64,000 nucleotides of DNA from Hypomyces perniciosus (lineage: Eukaryota > Ascomycota > Sordariomycetes > Hypocreales > Hypocreaceae), in NCBI GenBank assembly GCA_008477525.1, contig SPDT01000004.1, positions 2,232,001 through 2,296,000 on the forward strand, written 5' to 3'. A model generated the notes under the pieces. It was not told the DNA's origin. It was given only the letters and a program-made list of their open reading frames with translations, and did no database searches. Position 1 is the stretch's first letter. Each line of letters starts with the position of its first letter. Both the position numbers and the translations under genes were made by a program. Shown here in pieces: positions 1-13,052 of the stretch.

Positions 1-956
1 GCGCAGCCCTTGGTTGGCCGCTATGCAACATGTCCAGCTCATCCAAGGCATTCCCCCTCAGGCGTCATTGCAGCTGGGTTCCACTGCATCCATCCATTGT
101 TTGCTGCAGGCCCAACAATCAGCCTGTTTGGGCACCACCAGGCCAGCCACATAGCCAACCAACGTCCAGGACATGCAACCATCTTTTTTGAAACGTCGAG
201 AGAGAGAGGCAATTTAGCCTGTGCAGCATCCAGCGTATTTTGTACATGCTGATAAGAAAAATGTACCGGTGTCGGTCGGTGTTTGAAGCTGCATGGTCTG
301 TTGAAGGATGATCAGTCTGGTATTACCTGTTTGTCATATCACCGTGTACCTGTATCAAGACGGGGCTCCCCTCATCAATAGCTTCGGCTAGTGAGAGGCT
401 ACTCCAATTAAAAAAGCTCCCGATTTGGATACTATCGCTTTATGCTTTTTTTATGTATGTACTTCGTACGGAGTACTCCGTAGCACGAGTACTACTACCT
501 GAGATTATTATAAAGTACGAAGTAGTGTACCGTTCTACTACTATTGCTACTCCTTGTACTGTTCGTAGATCTCGGCACTTCGTCATAGTTCTGGCGGTAT
601 CTGCAGCACAGTTGTTCCCCTCGACTTATCAAAGAATACGAGAAGAATGACGCCGGAAGCGGTGATGGTTCCTGGCTGCGCGACGTTGGGTTGGCTAACA
701 GCTAGGCCATTCATTGGTCGGCCTCCCGGTACCAGTGCTTTGTACTTCGTAGACACTAGTATTGACTTATTATAGTTTAGCTTCCGTCTTATCGATAAAA
801 TATCAATCACGTAGCCTCATTCTTCAATGAATAAGACACAGGCGCCGATGGACATCTACCAATTGGAAGCTTGTAACGAGATCAAGCAAGCACAATAATC
901 CGAGCCCTCCATGATACGGCAGGACCCTCTCACCCGTCGCCTGACCACGGAAACCC
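1..956. other. Intergenic; left edge of the window
   Basis: No convincing gene. Short open frames here lack introns, homology or an ATG. The stretch from about 440 to 800 is AT-rich and carries several copies of the words TACTTCGTA, TACGGAGTA and ACGAAGTAGT, including a perfect 16-bp palindrome at 467-482. Confidence 0.7.
467..482. repeat. 16-bp perfect palindrome TACGGAGTACTCCGTA
   Basis: The sequence equals its own reverse complement and is abutted on the left by TACTTCG. It is one of many related words in the intergenic DNA of this window (see findings). Confidence 0.85.
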
Positions 957-3120
957 ATGTCCTACAAACGATCTCGGTCGACATTCGAGGCTGACCTCCA
1001 TGCGCCATTCGCAATCTTCGGTACTCCTCTGCCGGAAGATGGTGAACGCGACGATGGCTCATATCTTCCGCTTTGGAAACAAGAGGTGAGGGATGAGAGG
1101 GGCAGGAGACGACTACATGGAGCCTTCACTGGCGGCTGGAGCGCAGGGTAAGTTGCGGGTCAGGTGTTGAGGCTGGGATGGAACCGTGTTTTCTAACAAT
1201 CAATGCAGTTACTTCAATACCGTCGGGTCCAAGGAAGGATGGACACCGTCCACCTTTGTATCGAGCCGGACGAACCGCCGGAAAGATGAAACGAGTTACG
1301 CGCAGCAACGCGCAGAGGACTACATGGACGAGGAGGATCTCGCGGACGCTGCCGAGGCACAGACTCTCAAGACTTCGCAAGCATTTGCAGGGCTAGGCTC
1401 GTCCACCCAGGAAGAGCTCCATGGAGGCGGCTTGGTAGGGCTGTTCAGAGCCGAGGGAGATACCATGGGCTTGAAGCTCTTGCGCAAGATGGGCTGGAAG
1501 GACGGTCAAGGCATTGGTCCGAAAGTGCGCCGAACAGCGCGACTAGATGTTGGCACAGGGTTGGTTGCCCCGGGAGGAGAAACGTATCTCTTTGCACCTG
1601 ATAATGCAGAAATGATACAATTCATCCGCAAAACTGATCGCAAGGGCCTTGGGCACCGTGGGGAGGCCAAACTTTCTACACTACGTCGCGATAATGAAAT
1701 CGAGGATGAGGAAGGAGATGAGCCACAACTCGGGCGAGTGGACGGTATATCTCTATTCTCCAAGGGGCGAAACAAGACAAAAACTGAAAGAGGAGGTATT
1801 GGCGTGGGAATTCTCAATGACACAGGGTCTGATGAAGAAGATCCTTATGAAATCGGGCCCAAGATTAGGTATAATCGTGTCATAGGGGGCGACAAGAAGA
1901 AGAAGAGCAAGAAGGCTTCAGCAGCTCCAGCGAACCCATCTTTGAAAAGCGCTCCAGTATTTATGCTGAAGACTGCCAGGGTTGGGAACAGCTTGCGGCG
2001 GTGCCAGGACGGACGGCTTCCTCTCGACGGATTTGTCTTGGCGAGAGCTACAGAAGATCTAACCACTGTTTTGTCCAAGTATGCGCCACCTCCAATACCT
2101 CCCGGGTGGAAGTCGTCGAAAGACCTAGGTGTCGAAGGCAAGGCGGCGAATTACGTGTCGACCGCTGATGCGGCCAAGGCTTCAACTCATGACCCTAGAT
2201 CGCGAGCCGCTATTCTTGGGGAAGAGGCACTTCCAGGAAAATCTGTCTTTGACTACATATCTGCTTCAACTCGGGAAAAGCTGATTGCAGTATCGGGGAA
2301 GAGGGACCTGCCTCCTGCCCGAGGCGAAGTACCGGAGGAATTTGCAATATCGGAAGAGGAGCGACTGAAGGCATTATGGGACCAGGTTCCCAAGTTGGAT
2401 CGAGAGACTGCAGTGGCAGCGATCGCGAGGGGCCTGCGAGGGCCGTATGCAGACGACGAGGCGAAGAAAGCCCGATACAGACATTATTTGGACCACAATA
2501 CCGGTTCTGGGCAGCCGCTGCCAGGAAAGGCCAAGGGCATGTCTGACGATGAATTCCTGCGTGAGATGAATGAATTTTACAACTGCGCAAGAATATTTAA
2601 ACCCATGACTGGCTTTATGGCATCCCGATTTACGACTAGCAAGGGACCGCCTAACACCTCGGGGAATGCGATAAAAGACACCGAGCTGGTGTCTAAGCCA
2701 GAGCCGAAGCCGGCAGATCCAGCAGAGGAGGCAGCAAAGATGGGCATGTTTGGCCACATGACAAGATCCGCGACGGATTTCTTTCCCACCCGACTATTGT
2801 GCAAGCGGTTTAATGTCAAAGGACCAGCGCACTCCCGGCCTGACAACGAGTCAGATGCCAATGCGAAGACCGCACCCGTGTCAACTGCTCAGCCACCGTT
2901 TGACCATATGGGGGAGATACAGGCTTCACCGTCACATGGAACAGGTGGTCTGGAAGCTCCCGCAGCTGGTCCGGTACACTCACCAAAGAATGAGGTCGTG
3001 CTTGAAGACCAAGTCAACCCTGAGCGAAACGAAGCCGTTGAAGGAAAGGCGGCAAACGCCGACGTGCTACGGGCCATATTTGGTGACAGCGACAGCGACA
3101 GCGACAGTGACAGCAAATAG
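957..3120 (+). CDS. G-patch domain protein, GPATCH1-type spliceosomal factor
   Basis: Two exons, 957-1147 and 1209-3120 (intron GTAAGT...GCAG), encode 700 residues. The N-terminus has the conserved family block: GTPLP near residue 21, then [17 protein letters not shown], then [16 protein letters not shown] directly across the splice junction, which fixes the intron. A G-patch follows at about residues 140-180 ([19 protein letters not shown]), the glycine-rich motif that activates DEAH helicases. The tail is acidic and ends in serine-aspartate repeats. Family knowledge: human GPATCH1 and fission yeast Gpl1 are spliceosome-associated. Length and domain order fit this family. The exact helicase partner is not visible. 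The ATG at 957 opens directly into the conserved block, so the start is well supported. Confidence 0.93.
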
Positions 3121-3743
3121 AATACATAGTTATCTCGTAATTAATGGCTACAAAACCCAACTGCTACTCGTCCATGAGGCACCTGCTCAGCTTTGCTTAG
3201 AGAAGACCAATGCGAGACTCGATTCATTGGCAGATCTCATTGGCGGTTTCGAGATGCCCTCTGGCGGCTAATGTGAAGCTGCATCTTGCTGCAGCTCTGT
3301 GATTGGCCAACGGAAGCCCAGTCCGTTACCCGTTCCATTGGCACAGTGGGGCCCGAAGCGTCTCCAGGGCCCAGCGATGGGGAACCAGCGGCCTGTGAGG
3401 AGCCTGCAAGTCTGGAACAGCCCCCAAGCCAGCAGCTGGACACGCTGCGCAGCGCTCTGTGCAGAGGGTTCAGGATGGAACCTATGGAGCATCTGGAACC
3501 TATGGCAACCATCTCCACTCACATCGTCAACTCAGCAGCAGCGGTAATCAATTAATCAGTTGATCCATTAATCAAGCAAGTTTGCATCTGCCCCAGTCTC
3601 TAACCACTTATACGTGCCAGCAAACGATCCTCCATCGTCTGGAGTTTTGCCATATCGCCCCGTCACGCTCGAATGCCTGCGTTCCTCAGCGCCATCCGTC
3701 TCTGTTGTCAGTGATAAATAACAGATGCCCAATGCTGCACTGA
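3121..3743. other. Intergenic between the G-patch gene and the Whi2-like gene
   Basis: Contains a GC-rich open frame of 89 codons (3286-3555) without introns or recognisable similarity, which I do not call. The 5' exon of the downstream gene may lie here, because that gene has no usable ATG in its visible first exon. Confidence 0.5.
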
Positions 3744-5513
3744 CCTGACCCGCTCAATCCCTTTATTACACCCCCATCACCGCCATCTCGCCTGCCTGAG
3801 CTCTTGAACCGTGATAAATCCGCCGCATTGTCTGGGCCGAAGGATCCTGGAACTGGACCATCTGAGTCCTCGGAGTTGATTGAGGCCCCTGTGCATCACG
3901 AGCACGCAGCCAAAGCCGCCACTGCGGTCGCCCAACAACAAGAACTGGACCCCGACTCTGTCCACGACGACGACGTCGCCGCCGAAGACAACCATCACGG
4001 CGCTGTTTGCGAGACCGAGCAGTCACCTCCGCCGCAGTATCCTGCGTCCGAAGCCTCGTCCTCGCACCGACCGCCGCCCTTCTCCTCGCTCTTCTCCCAC
4101 GTCGAAGATCACGGCGAGTCGTCGGGCACGTTTGCCACTGCTTCCGCTCCAGAGGACAGAGGATCAGGATCCGTTGCCGCGCCAGCTTACGTCTCGCCTA
4201 CGTCCGAGCCTTTCGACCCGGACCAGACCGCTGCTAGGGCCTTTCACGATCCTGTCACAGAGACCAAGTGTGCGCTTCCGAGGGATACCAAGGGAGAGTC
4301 GAGCCGCAAGGACGACGACGCCGAACCACCACCCGCGTACTCAGAAGAGGGGGATAGTCCTCTCCTCACCTTTACATATCTAATGGCGGCAGCCGGAGGA
4401 GCCTCGAGTATTATTACTCAGGTACAACAGGGCGGACCGCCCATCAATGCCATTGGAGGTGGGTTCTAGTGCTGCCTTTCCGCAATAGACACAAAGCGAC
4501 TAACGGGGAACGCATCTAGATGTTGGCGCCGACGAGACCATCACCATGGACCTACGGTAAGCAATCTCCATACCCGCATACACTATGAGCCAATGGGCTA
4601 ACAAATGGAATAGGGGTACCAGATTTGTTCTCTCGCGTGACGAGTTGCTCACCCTGCCTGAGTTTGTGCTCTTGTCGTTGTTTCCCAATGGACTCTTCCC
4701 CGAGGGCCATATGAGCGGGTTTCCGGATAGCGATGCCGTTCAAGTAGACGTGAGTAGCGCATCGGCTTGTGATACTCAGAAGCTTTTATTGACTGTACAT
4801 AGTACGACCCTGCCTCACTGCAATACATGTTGGATTTCTTCCGGAATGTAGCTCAGTCAATCCCGTCCGAGTCGTCACCAAGCACGTCGCAGGATGGAGA
4901 TGTCGTGCCCTTGGATCCTATGGGCGCCCGCGACGACACCTCGAAGCGAGCTGGTATCATAGTGTTGAGAGAAGACCTTGACTTCTACGCCATCCCGCCA
5001 AGGCCAGATATCAGTCAACCAGACATGATTCATGTAAAGCGCGCTGCAGCACAAGCCCTGCTTAAACAGGATGGCATCTTCTCGGGACTGAAACGCAGCG
5101 ACGAGCCTGGCACCACGGAGGCACATCTCATTGAGATGCTGACGGCAGGGTGAGTCGAATATCTTGGGCATTATTTCATGCTAGTATTTTTCTGCAATAA
5201 AGGGCGTCGACTAACGCAGATATGCAGCGGCTTTAACCACGACGATCAGTGGGGGCATCGGGCTGGCGAGCCGAACAAGGCCGTCATCTGCAGCCTGGCA
5301 CTGGCCCGACTGCGAAGCGATATTCGGGGCAATGAGATGGGAAACAACGCAGTGGGGATGGCGCAGAAGCTGCTCCTTTTCTGGCGGAAACCCGCCAGAC
5401 GGTGCTGGTGGGAAGGCATCGAGTTGGAGAATGTTGAAGGTGTTGAGGGCAAGCTTAAAGTGTGGATCCGCCGTGTGTGGACATTGGAGATGAGCGTGAT
5501 TGGACTTCGCTGA
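3744..5513 (+). CDS. Whi2-like BTB/POZ-domain stress-signalling protein (5' end unresolved)
   Basis: Exons to 4458, then 4520-4556, 4614-4749, 4803-5149 and 5228-5513; about 486 residues counted from 3804. A disordered, Pro/Ser/His-rich N-terminus leads into a conserved segment (FTYLMAAAGGASSIITQVQQ) and a BTB-type fold across exons 2-4: ADETITMDLRGTRFVLSRDE, then LTLPEFVLLSLFPNG, then QYMLDFFRNV. Family knowledge: yeast Whi2 works with Psr phosphatases in the general stress response and nutrient (TORC1/Ras) signalling, and filamentous fungi annotate homologues as phosphatase activators. The four introns are fixed by frame and conservation. The frame is open only back to a stop at 3741-3743 and has no ATG before 4383, which lies inside the conserved domain. 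An upstream ATG exon is therefore likely, and the coordinate given is simply the start of the open frame. Confidence 0.82.
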
Positions 5514-5756
5514 CGGGCACAGCGAGGTTGGAAAACGAGGGAGTGCATTTCTTCTTGAAGGGCGTCAGGGTATATAACAGATTCGAATTGGTGTTGATTC
5601 ACAGAGCAGAATACCTGCATACACACATGTTAGTTTCTTTAGCAGCCGTTTCACTATTTCCCACTAATATTCTATATCTGGCGGAGATTGGAGTAGTAGT
5701 ACTTTCTTTTTGAATTCCGCTTTTATTCTTTCTTGTGTATCGAGACTTTTAATGGG

Positions 5757-5791
<35 letters not shown>

Positions 5792-6196
5792 GACTAGACG
5801 TTTAGTACCTATATAAAAACCGAGACTTGTGTAAATAAGTCACCTCTAGAATCGCCTGTGATGATATGCTCCCGTACTGCCTTGGTTCCAAAGCTTTGCT
5901 TTTATGGACGAAAACAATTACTGCCTGCTTCAATGATATGTTTTTTTTGGCTTTCGGGAGACATATCTGGGCATCAGTGGCGCTGGTGGCTGGTTAGCCG
6001 TCCGTCCATCCATTGTGATGCACCAGGGGGATCTGCACATTGAACTACTAAGAACTAACGTCAAGGCGAGTGAATTGCTTGGCAGAGTGCTGAGTTAGTC
6101 TACGGAGTATCCTCGTATTATTACGGTCCTCCTCTTCCTGAATCCATCTTTCACTACACTAATTCTGCCATTGAGTGGGCGAAATGAGGCCTTGTC
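5514..6196. other. Intergenic with a GTT microsatellite
   Basis: Holds the presumed 3'UTR of the Whi2-like gene, a (GTT)12 tract and the promoter of the GH47 gene. TACGGAGTA-type words occur near 6100. No gene seen. Confidence 0.7.
5756..5792. repeat. (GTT)12 microsatellite
   Basis: About 37 bp of uninterrupted GTT units, 243 bp after the Whi2-like stop codon. Confidence 0.95.
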
Positions 6197-8007
<1,811 letters not shown>

Positions 8008-8760
8008 AGAGGTCTTTTGTGCGGGAATACGATGGTGATGGCGGCTCGGTAAGCAAGCCACAACACATACGAACACGAACTATTTTTGTCAACCACACTC
8101 TGGAACTTTTGGCAATAGTACTATTATAACTACTCCGTATTCTACTTGTTGATGCACATCTGCGGGCCAAGCAGGGCTGACCAAGCAAACGACATGTTAG
8201 CATCGCAGGTGTGAAGCACGTGTTGCAGCCATGGATGCAATAGATGGGGGCCGTCCGCCCAAAGACACGAGGATATTAGGGAACATGTACATATTATCAT
8301 TGGATAAAATGAAGAGTGGCTACGCTTGGGACTGTTGACCCTCACCTCACCGAAGCTAGGCCGAAGGGCTAGGAGTGCAATAGTTATGCATAGTAATCCG
8401 TACATGGCTCAAGCAAGCAAGCGTTCTGATTCGAAGCACGCGAACTTGCCGCCGTTATTCGGAGGTACTTCGTACCCGGTTCGGCTTAATAAGCCCCACT
8501 GCATATTCATGGACCCCACGCTCCGCTCGCCATTCGGGTTTCCCCTCACTTCAGCTAACTACCTAGGTATGTAGTACTCCGTATATACTATCTATTTACA
8601 TGCCTATATAGGACGGATCGTGGTAGATACAAGGGGGGAAAAAAGACTTGAATGTTCCTGTTGTCTGAGATGCTTGTCTCAGCTGGCTGTGGTTGATCAA
8701 TTGAGATCGTTGGTCCACCCTCAATAACACCTCACTCTCCAGTACCTAGGTATTGCATCA

Positions 8761-8792
<32 letters not shown>

Positions 8793-8813
8793 GATACGGT
8801 AGTATTATAGACC
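8008..8813. other. Intergenic; promoter and 5'UTR of the quinoprotein gene
   Basis: No gene seen. Contains TACTTCGTACC near 8470 and TACTCCGTATA near 8576, and a CAG-rich tract just before the next start codon. Confidence 0.7.
8761..8793. repeat. CAG trinucleotide repeat in a 5'UTR
   Basis: (CAG)7-CAA-(CAG)3, ending 20 bp before the ATG at 8814. It should be in the leader of the quinoprotein mRNA. Confidence 0.9.
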
Positions 8814-10381
8814 ATGGCTGTGGCATCCATTCTTCGCACCGCGGCGCTCTCTGTGCTTCTCAGTGCAGGCGTTGGCTCTGCGGCCGATAGTTGTTCCAAC
8901 ACACTCAACACCTCATACCCTGCGCCAGTGGCAGCCAAGGGATGGCAATACCGTCTTATTGCTACTGGCTTCACTAAGCCTCGAAGCATTGCCTTTGACC
9001 AGACTGGGGGTCTGTTGGTTCTTGACTCGGGCGTGGGGTTGGTGCATTTGACGCTCAAGGATGAGGGCGGGACGTGTTTGTCTGTTACAGACAAGAAGAC
9101 GCTGGTTGCGGATAAGAAGGTGAGTTTGAAAACGAGAGATGAGCTGCTCATCTTAGGAGCGGCCTGCACGATCATGAACCCCATTGGTCTTGGTTATAGG
9201 ACGAGGTAGTTGATTAACACGCTCATCTTCACAGCTTAACCATGGCCTCGCTCTCTCTAATGACGGCAAGACCGTCTACGTCTCCTCATCCTCAAGCGTC
9301 TTCTCTTTTGCCTACGATAGCAAGGCCATCACCCTCGACATCAGCTCCAACCAGACTGTCGTCGCCAACATGAGCAACACCGACCACACCACCCGCACGC
9401 TGCTCATGTCCAGCAAAAAACCCGGCACCCTCCTCGTCTCTCGCGGCAGCGTCACCAACGAGGACCAGGGCGCCCGCAACCTCAGTAGCGGACACTCTCA
9501 GATCCGCAGCTTCGACGCCAGCAAGGTGAGCAAGGGCAGTGCAGCGTATGATTTCCTCGACGGCCACGTCATCGGCTGGGGCTTGAGGAACTCGGTCGGT
9601 GTTGCTGAGGATCCGTCTTCGGGTGGTATCTGGTCCGTTGAGAACTCGGTTGACGGTCTGGTCCGCAAGGGCCAGGATATTCATGAGAATAACCCAGCCG
9701 AGGAGCTCAACTATCACGGCGTTCTGGGATCGGACCAGAACCAGGGAGGCAACTATGGGTATCCGGTCTGCTTGGCTCTTTGGACGACTCAGGGCTTCCC
9801 TGATGCCGGCACCCTGGGAGTTGGCGACCAGTTTGCGGATGACAAGGCGCCGTCGACGTTGTCGGACAACTCGTGCAATAGCAACTACACAGCGCCCCGG
9901 ATGGTTTTCCCGCCTCACACAGCTCCTCTCGACATCAAGTTTGCGTCCAACGGATCTGAAGCCTATGTCACCTTTCACGGCAGCTGTAAGTCCAAACCCC
10001 ATCATCACAAGAGGAAAACGTCAATATTGATAAAAAGCAGGGGACAGCGACACCCCCGTGGGATATCGCGTCGCCAGCATCGCCTTCGGCAAAGACGGCC
10101 AGCCAACTGCCTCTCGCACCAGCACAACCGCCACTTCCGATGTCATCACCAATGCCAACATCACCAACTGTCCGGACCATTGCTTCCGCCCCGTCGGTCT
10201 CGCCTGGGACTCCCAAGGCCGTCTGTGGTTCTCATCTGATAGCACCGGCGAGATCTTCGTCCTTGAGCACAGTGGTCAGTCTGCCGGCGGTGGCAGTGCG
10301 GCGGGCAGGCTGTTCCCGGAGAAGTCGGCAGTCGTGGCGGTTGCGTTTGCGGCAGTTTTGGCAGGATTTTTGCTCATTTGA
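8814..10381 (+). CDS. Secreted, GPI-anchored quinoprotein (sorbosone/pyranose dehydrogenase-like beta-propeller)
   Basis: Exons 8814-9119, 9235-9985 and 10041-10381 encode 465 residues. The start sits in a good context (ACCATGG) and opens a signal peptide (about residues 1-22, ending GSAA). The body resembles soluble PQQ-dependent glucose/sorbosone dehydrogenases: GFTKPRSIAFDQTGGLLVLD, LNHGLALSNDG (made by the first splice), HVIGWGLRNSVGVAEDP, GGNYGYPVC and CFRPVGLAWDSQGRLWFSSD, typical of a six-bladed propeller. The C-terminus is a Gly/Ser linker plus a hydrophobic tail (AVVAVAFAAVLAGFLLI), a classic GPI-attachment signal, so the enzyme is probably at the cell surface. Relatedness to CAZy family AA12 is possible. 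Substrate and cofactor use are inferred from the fold only. Confidence 0.88.
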
Positions 10382-10842
10382 GTGAACTGGCTGGCTGTGA
10401 AGAATTATAGGGGGACAAAAAGATGAGGAATGGTATTGGAGCGGATTTGGGTCAAGGGATTCATCAGTTATATCATATCGCCTTGTGTCATGTCCTCATG
10501 GCTTTCTGTACTCTCCTTTACCATATATGATGACATAAACGAAAAGTGTGTTAATGTTTTCAACTCATTATGCTTTAAATGACGGCTGGCCATCTACCTA
10601 AAGACTCGCCTATTGAAAATCATGCTACCATGGAAATTGCTTCGTCATCTTGATCAGCCCCAACCACCTAGCGGTATGCCCCCATCGATGCTCTCCTTCG
10701 TTGTACTACCGTGAGCCACGTAGCAGTGTGCGAAACGTGGATAATAGACTGGAAGACATGAGATGCCACATTACTCTTTTACTTTGCCTTGAACGCCTTG
10801 CTAGCCTCCCAGCAGCAGTTATTTGTTCCGCAATGGCGCCTT
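10382..10842. other. Intergenic between convergent genes
   Basis: Lies between the tail-to-tail quinoprotein gene and SEC13; it should hold both 3'UTRs. Nothing else seen. Confidence 0.7.
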
Positions 10843-12037
10843 TTACTCCTCAATTGACTTGACACACTCCCACTCGCCGCGCAGATTCTCCTTCCACAGT
10901 GAGACCTTGTTGTCCGCACCGCTCACAGCAAGGACATTGCCGCTCAGCGACCAGCTCACACGCCACACAGGGGCCTCAAAGTTCAACACCTTGCTGACCC
11001 ACTGGCCACCACTGGCCGGGTCTGATGTCCAAATTCGGACAGTCTTGTCTTGAGACGCAGAAGCGATGTACGATTTCTGCAGGACGGTGGGAGACCAGGC
11101 TACGTCGCGGACCCAGTCGGTGTGGCCTGTCAGGGACTCGCTCTCCTGCTTGTAGGACTGGGAGGCCGGGTCAAAAGCCCAGATCTTGAGCACATTGTCG
11201 GATCCACCCGTAACAAAACGTCGGTTTCCCGTTGCACCAGGCCCAGGCGCGCTGCTGACGATGCTGCCGGGGGTCATGGCCGGTGCCCAGGACACGGAGT
11301 TGACGCCGAGGCCGTGGGCAGGGAAGGTGACGTTGTCGACGCTGTTATCCTTGAATTCGAGTATGCTGACGTTGCCATCGGTGGAAGCGCAAGCAAGCAA
11401 GCAGCCGGCCTCGTGCGGGGACCAAGTGACGATGTTGACAGACGCCTTGTGCAAGGTGAAGTCGTAGATCCTCTGCCACTGGTTGTTCTGAGCACCTTGC
11501 TCCTTCCAGATGAAAACCTTGCCGTCGTAGCCAGCCGACGCCAGGATATTGCCGTACTTGGGGTGCGCCCAGGCGACGCACCAGACAGCACCCTCGTGAC
11601 TATACCATGCCGTGTTAACCAACAACACTCCCCTGACGTCCTTCCGGAGTCGGAACCTGGATCTTACCCCTTGAGGGTTTCTATCAAACGCTGTGTCTCG
11701 CCCTCGATTTCGAAAATCTTGATTGTCCGGTCACTCGAGCAGGTCGCCAGCTTTCGGCCGTAGTAATCCAGGACCGCATCGTGCTGGATTTTGGTCCCTG
11801 TCAGCACCAGAACACATATTTGAAGAATCGGGATAGTTCAGCGGCTGAGCGCAGTTTGACAGCCTACAGCCCAGAAGTTGAGGTTGGGGCTGGCCGGGGC
11901 AAGGCAAGGGCAAACGTACAATCATATCATCGTGTCCGGAGTTTGAGATGACCTGTGCCGCCTGGCAGGTGTTAGCTATTGCTTTAGGTACTCCATAGAA
12001 TTTGCGCTGCTTGAGGGGGTCGACAATATCATACCAT
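10843..12037 (-). CDS. SEC13: Sec13, WD40 protein of the COPII coat and nuclear pore Y-complex
   Basis: Minus-strand exons 12037-12035, 11961-11920, 11783-11668 and 11599-10843; 305 residues, the usual Sec13 length. Recognised by [11 protein letters not shown] at the N-terminus, [40 protein letters not shown], and repeated blades such as [20 protein letters not shown] and [20 protein letters not shown]. Family knowledge: Sec13 pairs with Sec31 in the outer COPII cage and with Nup145C/Nup96 in nuclear pores. The first coding exon is only the ATG: the frame upstream of exon 2 has no ATG, whereas ATG|GTATGA...GCCAG|GCGGCACAG splices cleanly to give Met-Ala-Ala-Gln. The gene is divergent from PEX20. 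Confidence 0.96.
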
Positions 12038-13052
12038 CTTGAATACTTCTGCGCCAATGGGCCAAACTTGAGTTGAAGTGCAAAGAAAGATTGGCGCAAG
12101 ATTGGTCAACAAAGGAGAGAGAGAGAGAGACGATATGGTCGATCTGTCCTGTGTTTCTGCCCGCCAGCAAGCTATGATGGTACGTAGCAGTATCGCGATT
12201 GGTGACAGATGGCCTGGCATTAGAGGCACGTGATTTTCGGGGGGCCCACATCGCTATGAGGTTGCTAGCATCCACCAACTGCCTTCTTTGACCCTCATCA
12301 TGGTATTATCACATCGTACAGGAGTGCTCTGCACAAACGAACAGACCAAAATATCAAGGTGCTATCGGTGACTTTTTTCCAGCTCATAGAATAACATGAG
12401 AAACATGCTGGAAGGAACACAATATCATTCCAACGATCCTATGATCTTGACTACCCTTGAAATACATGCTGGAAAACCATCATGTTCCTCAAATACTCCA
12501 CGGAATTAATTCAAAATGCGGTGGAATTATCTCTATAGTATATCATCAGAAGGTTCAAGACACGGAAATGGCCATGGATATTTTCCGTTTCCTGTCAGTC
12601 GTGCTCCATCTAATCAATATGCGGGATGAGATTCGGTTCCACAAGCCTCGGCATCAGCCGAAAGGGGAATTCTCCACAAAACTTATATCACAGGCTCGGT
12701 ATTATGCCTGCCATTGCTTTCTCTCCACCACCTCGGTCAACAAAGTTGATAGACAACCCCTGGCTTATCGATATCCATACTCAGGAATATCAATGTCTTG
12801 TTCCATTATCATTTGAATTCCGTTTTCCAAAATTACATCCCTATCTGGAAGATATTCCAATATTATACAGCCCAGGTCACGACTCGTTCCAAAGCCGGTC
12901 CGTAATATCCGCCACCTACGGAGGGAGTTTGGCCGAGGCTATTATAAACCAATCCCACTGGACTGCCATCCATCTTGCGACTCATCTCAACACCACATAC
13001 ATTCGAATTTCATTTCATCTCATTAGAGAATCATATTCAAACAGATACGGAA
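12038..13052. other. Divergent promoter region SEC13 / PEX20
   Basis: AT-rich, 1,015 bp. A 154-codon ATG frame at 12626-13090 overlaps the PEX20 start in another frame, lacks similarity and is not called. Contains a (GA)8 tract at 12115-12130 in the SEC13 leader and a CACGTGAT element at 12227. Confidence 0.65.
12227..12234. promoter_or_regulatory. CACGTGAT element upstream of SEC13
   Basis: A CACGTG core (bHLH/Cbf1-type E-box) about 190 bp from the SEC13 ATG. Similar CACGTGA words lie upstream of NDC80/PEX14, SNU13 and the CUE/Smr gene. Function is inferred from position only. Confidence 0.35.

Noticed and set aside
9292..10008. 238-codon minus-strand frame
   Set aside because: Antisense to exon 2 of the quinoprotein gene; Val/Arg-rich shadow translation.
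11050..11763. 237-codon plus-strand frame
   Set aside because: Exact antisense shadow of SEC13; no similarity of its own and GC-driven openness.
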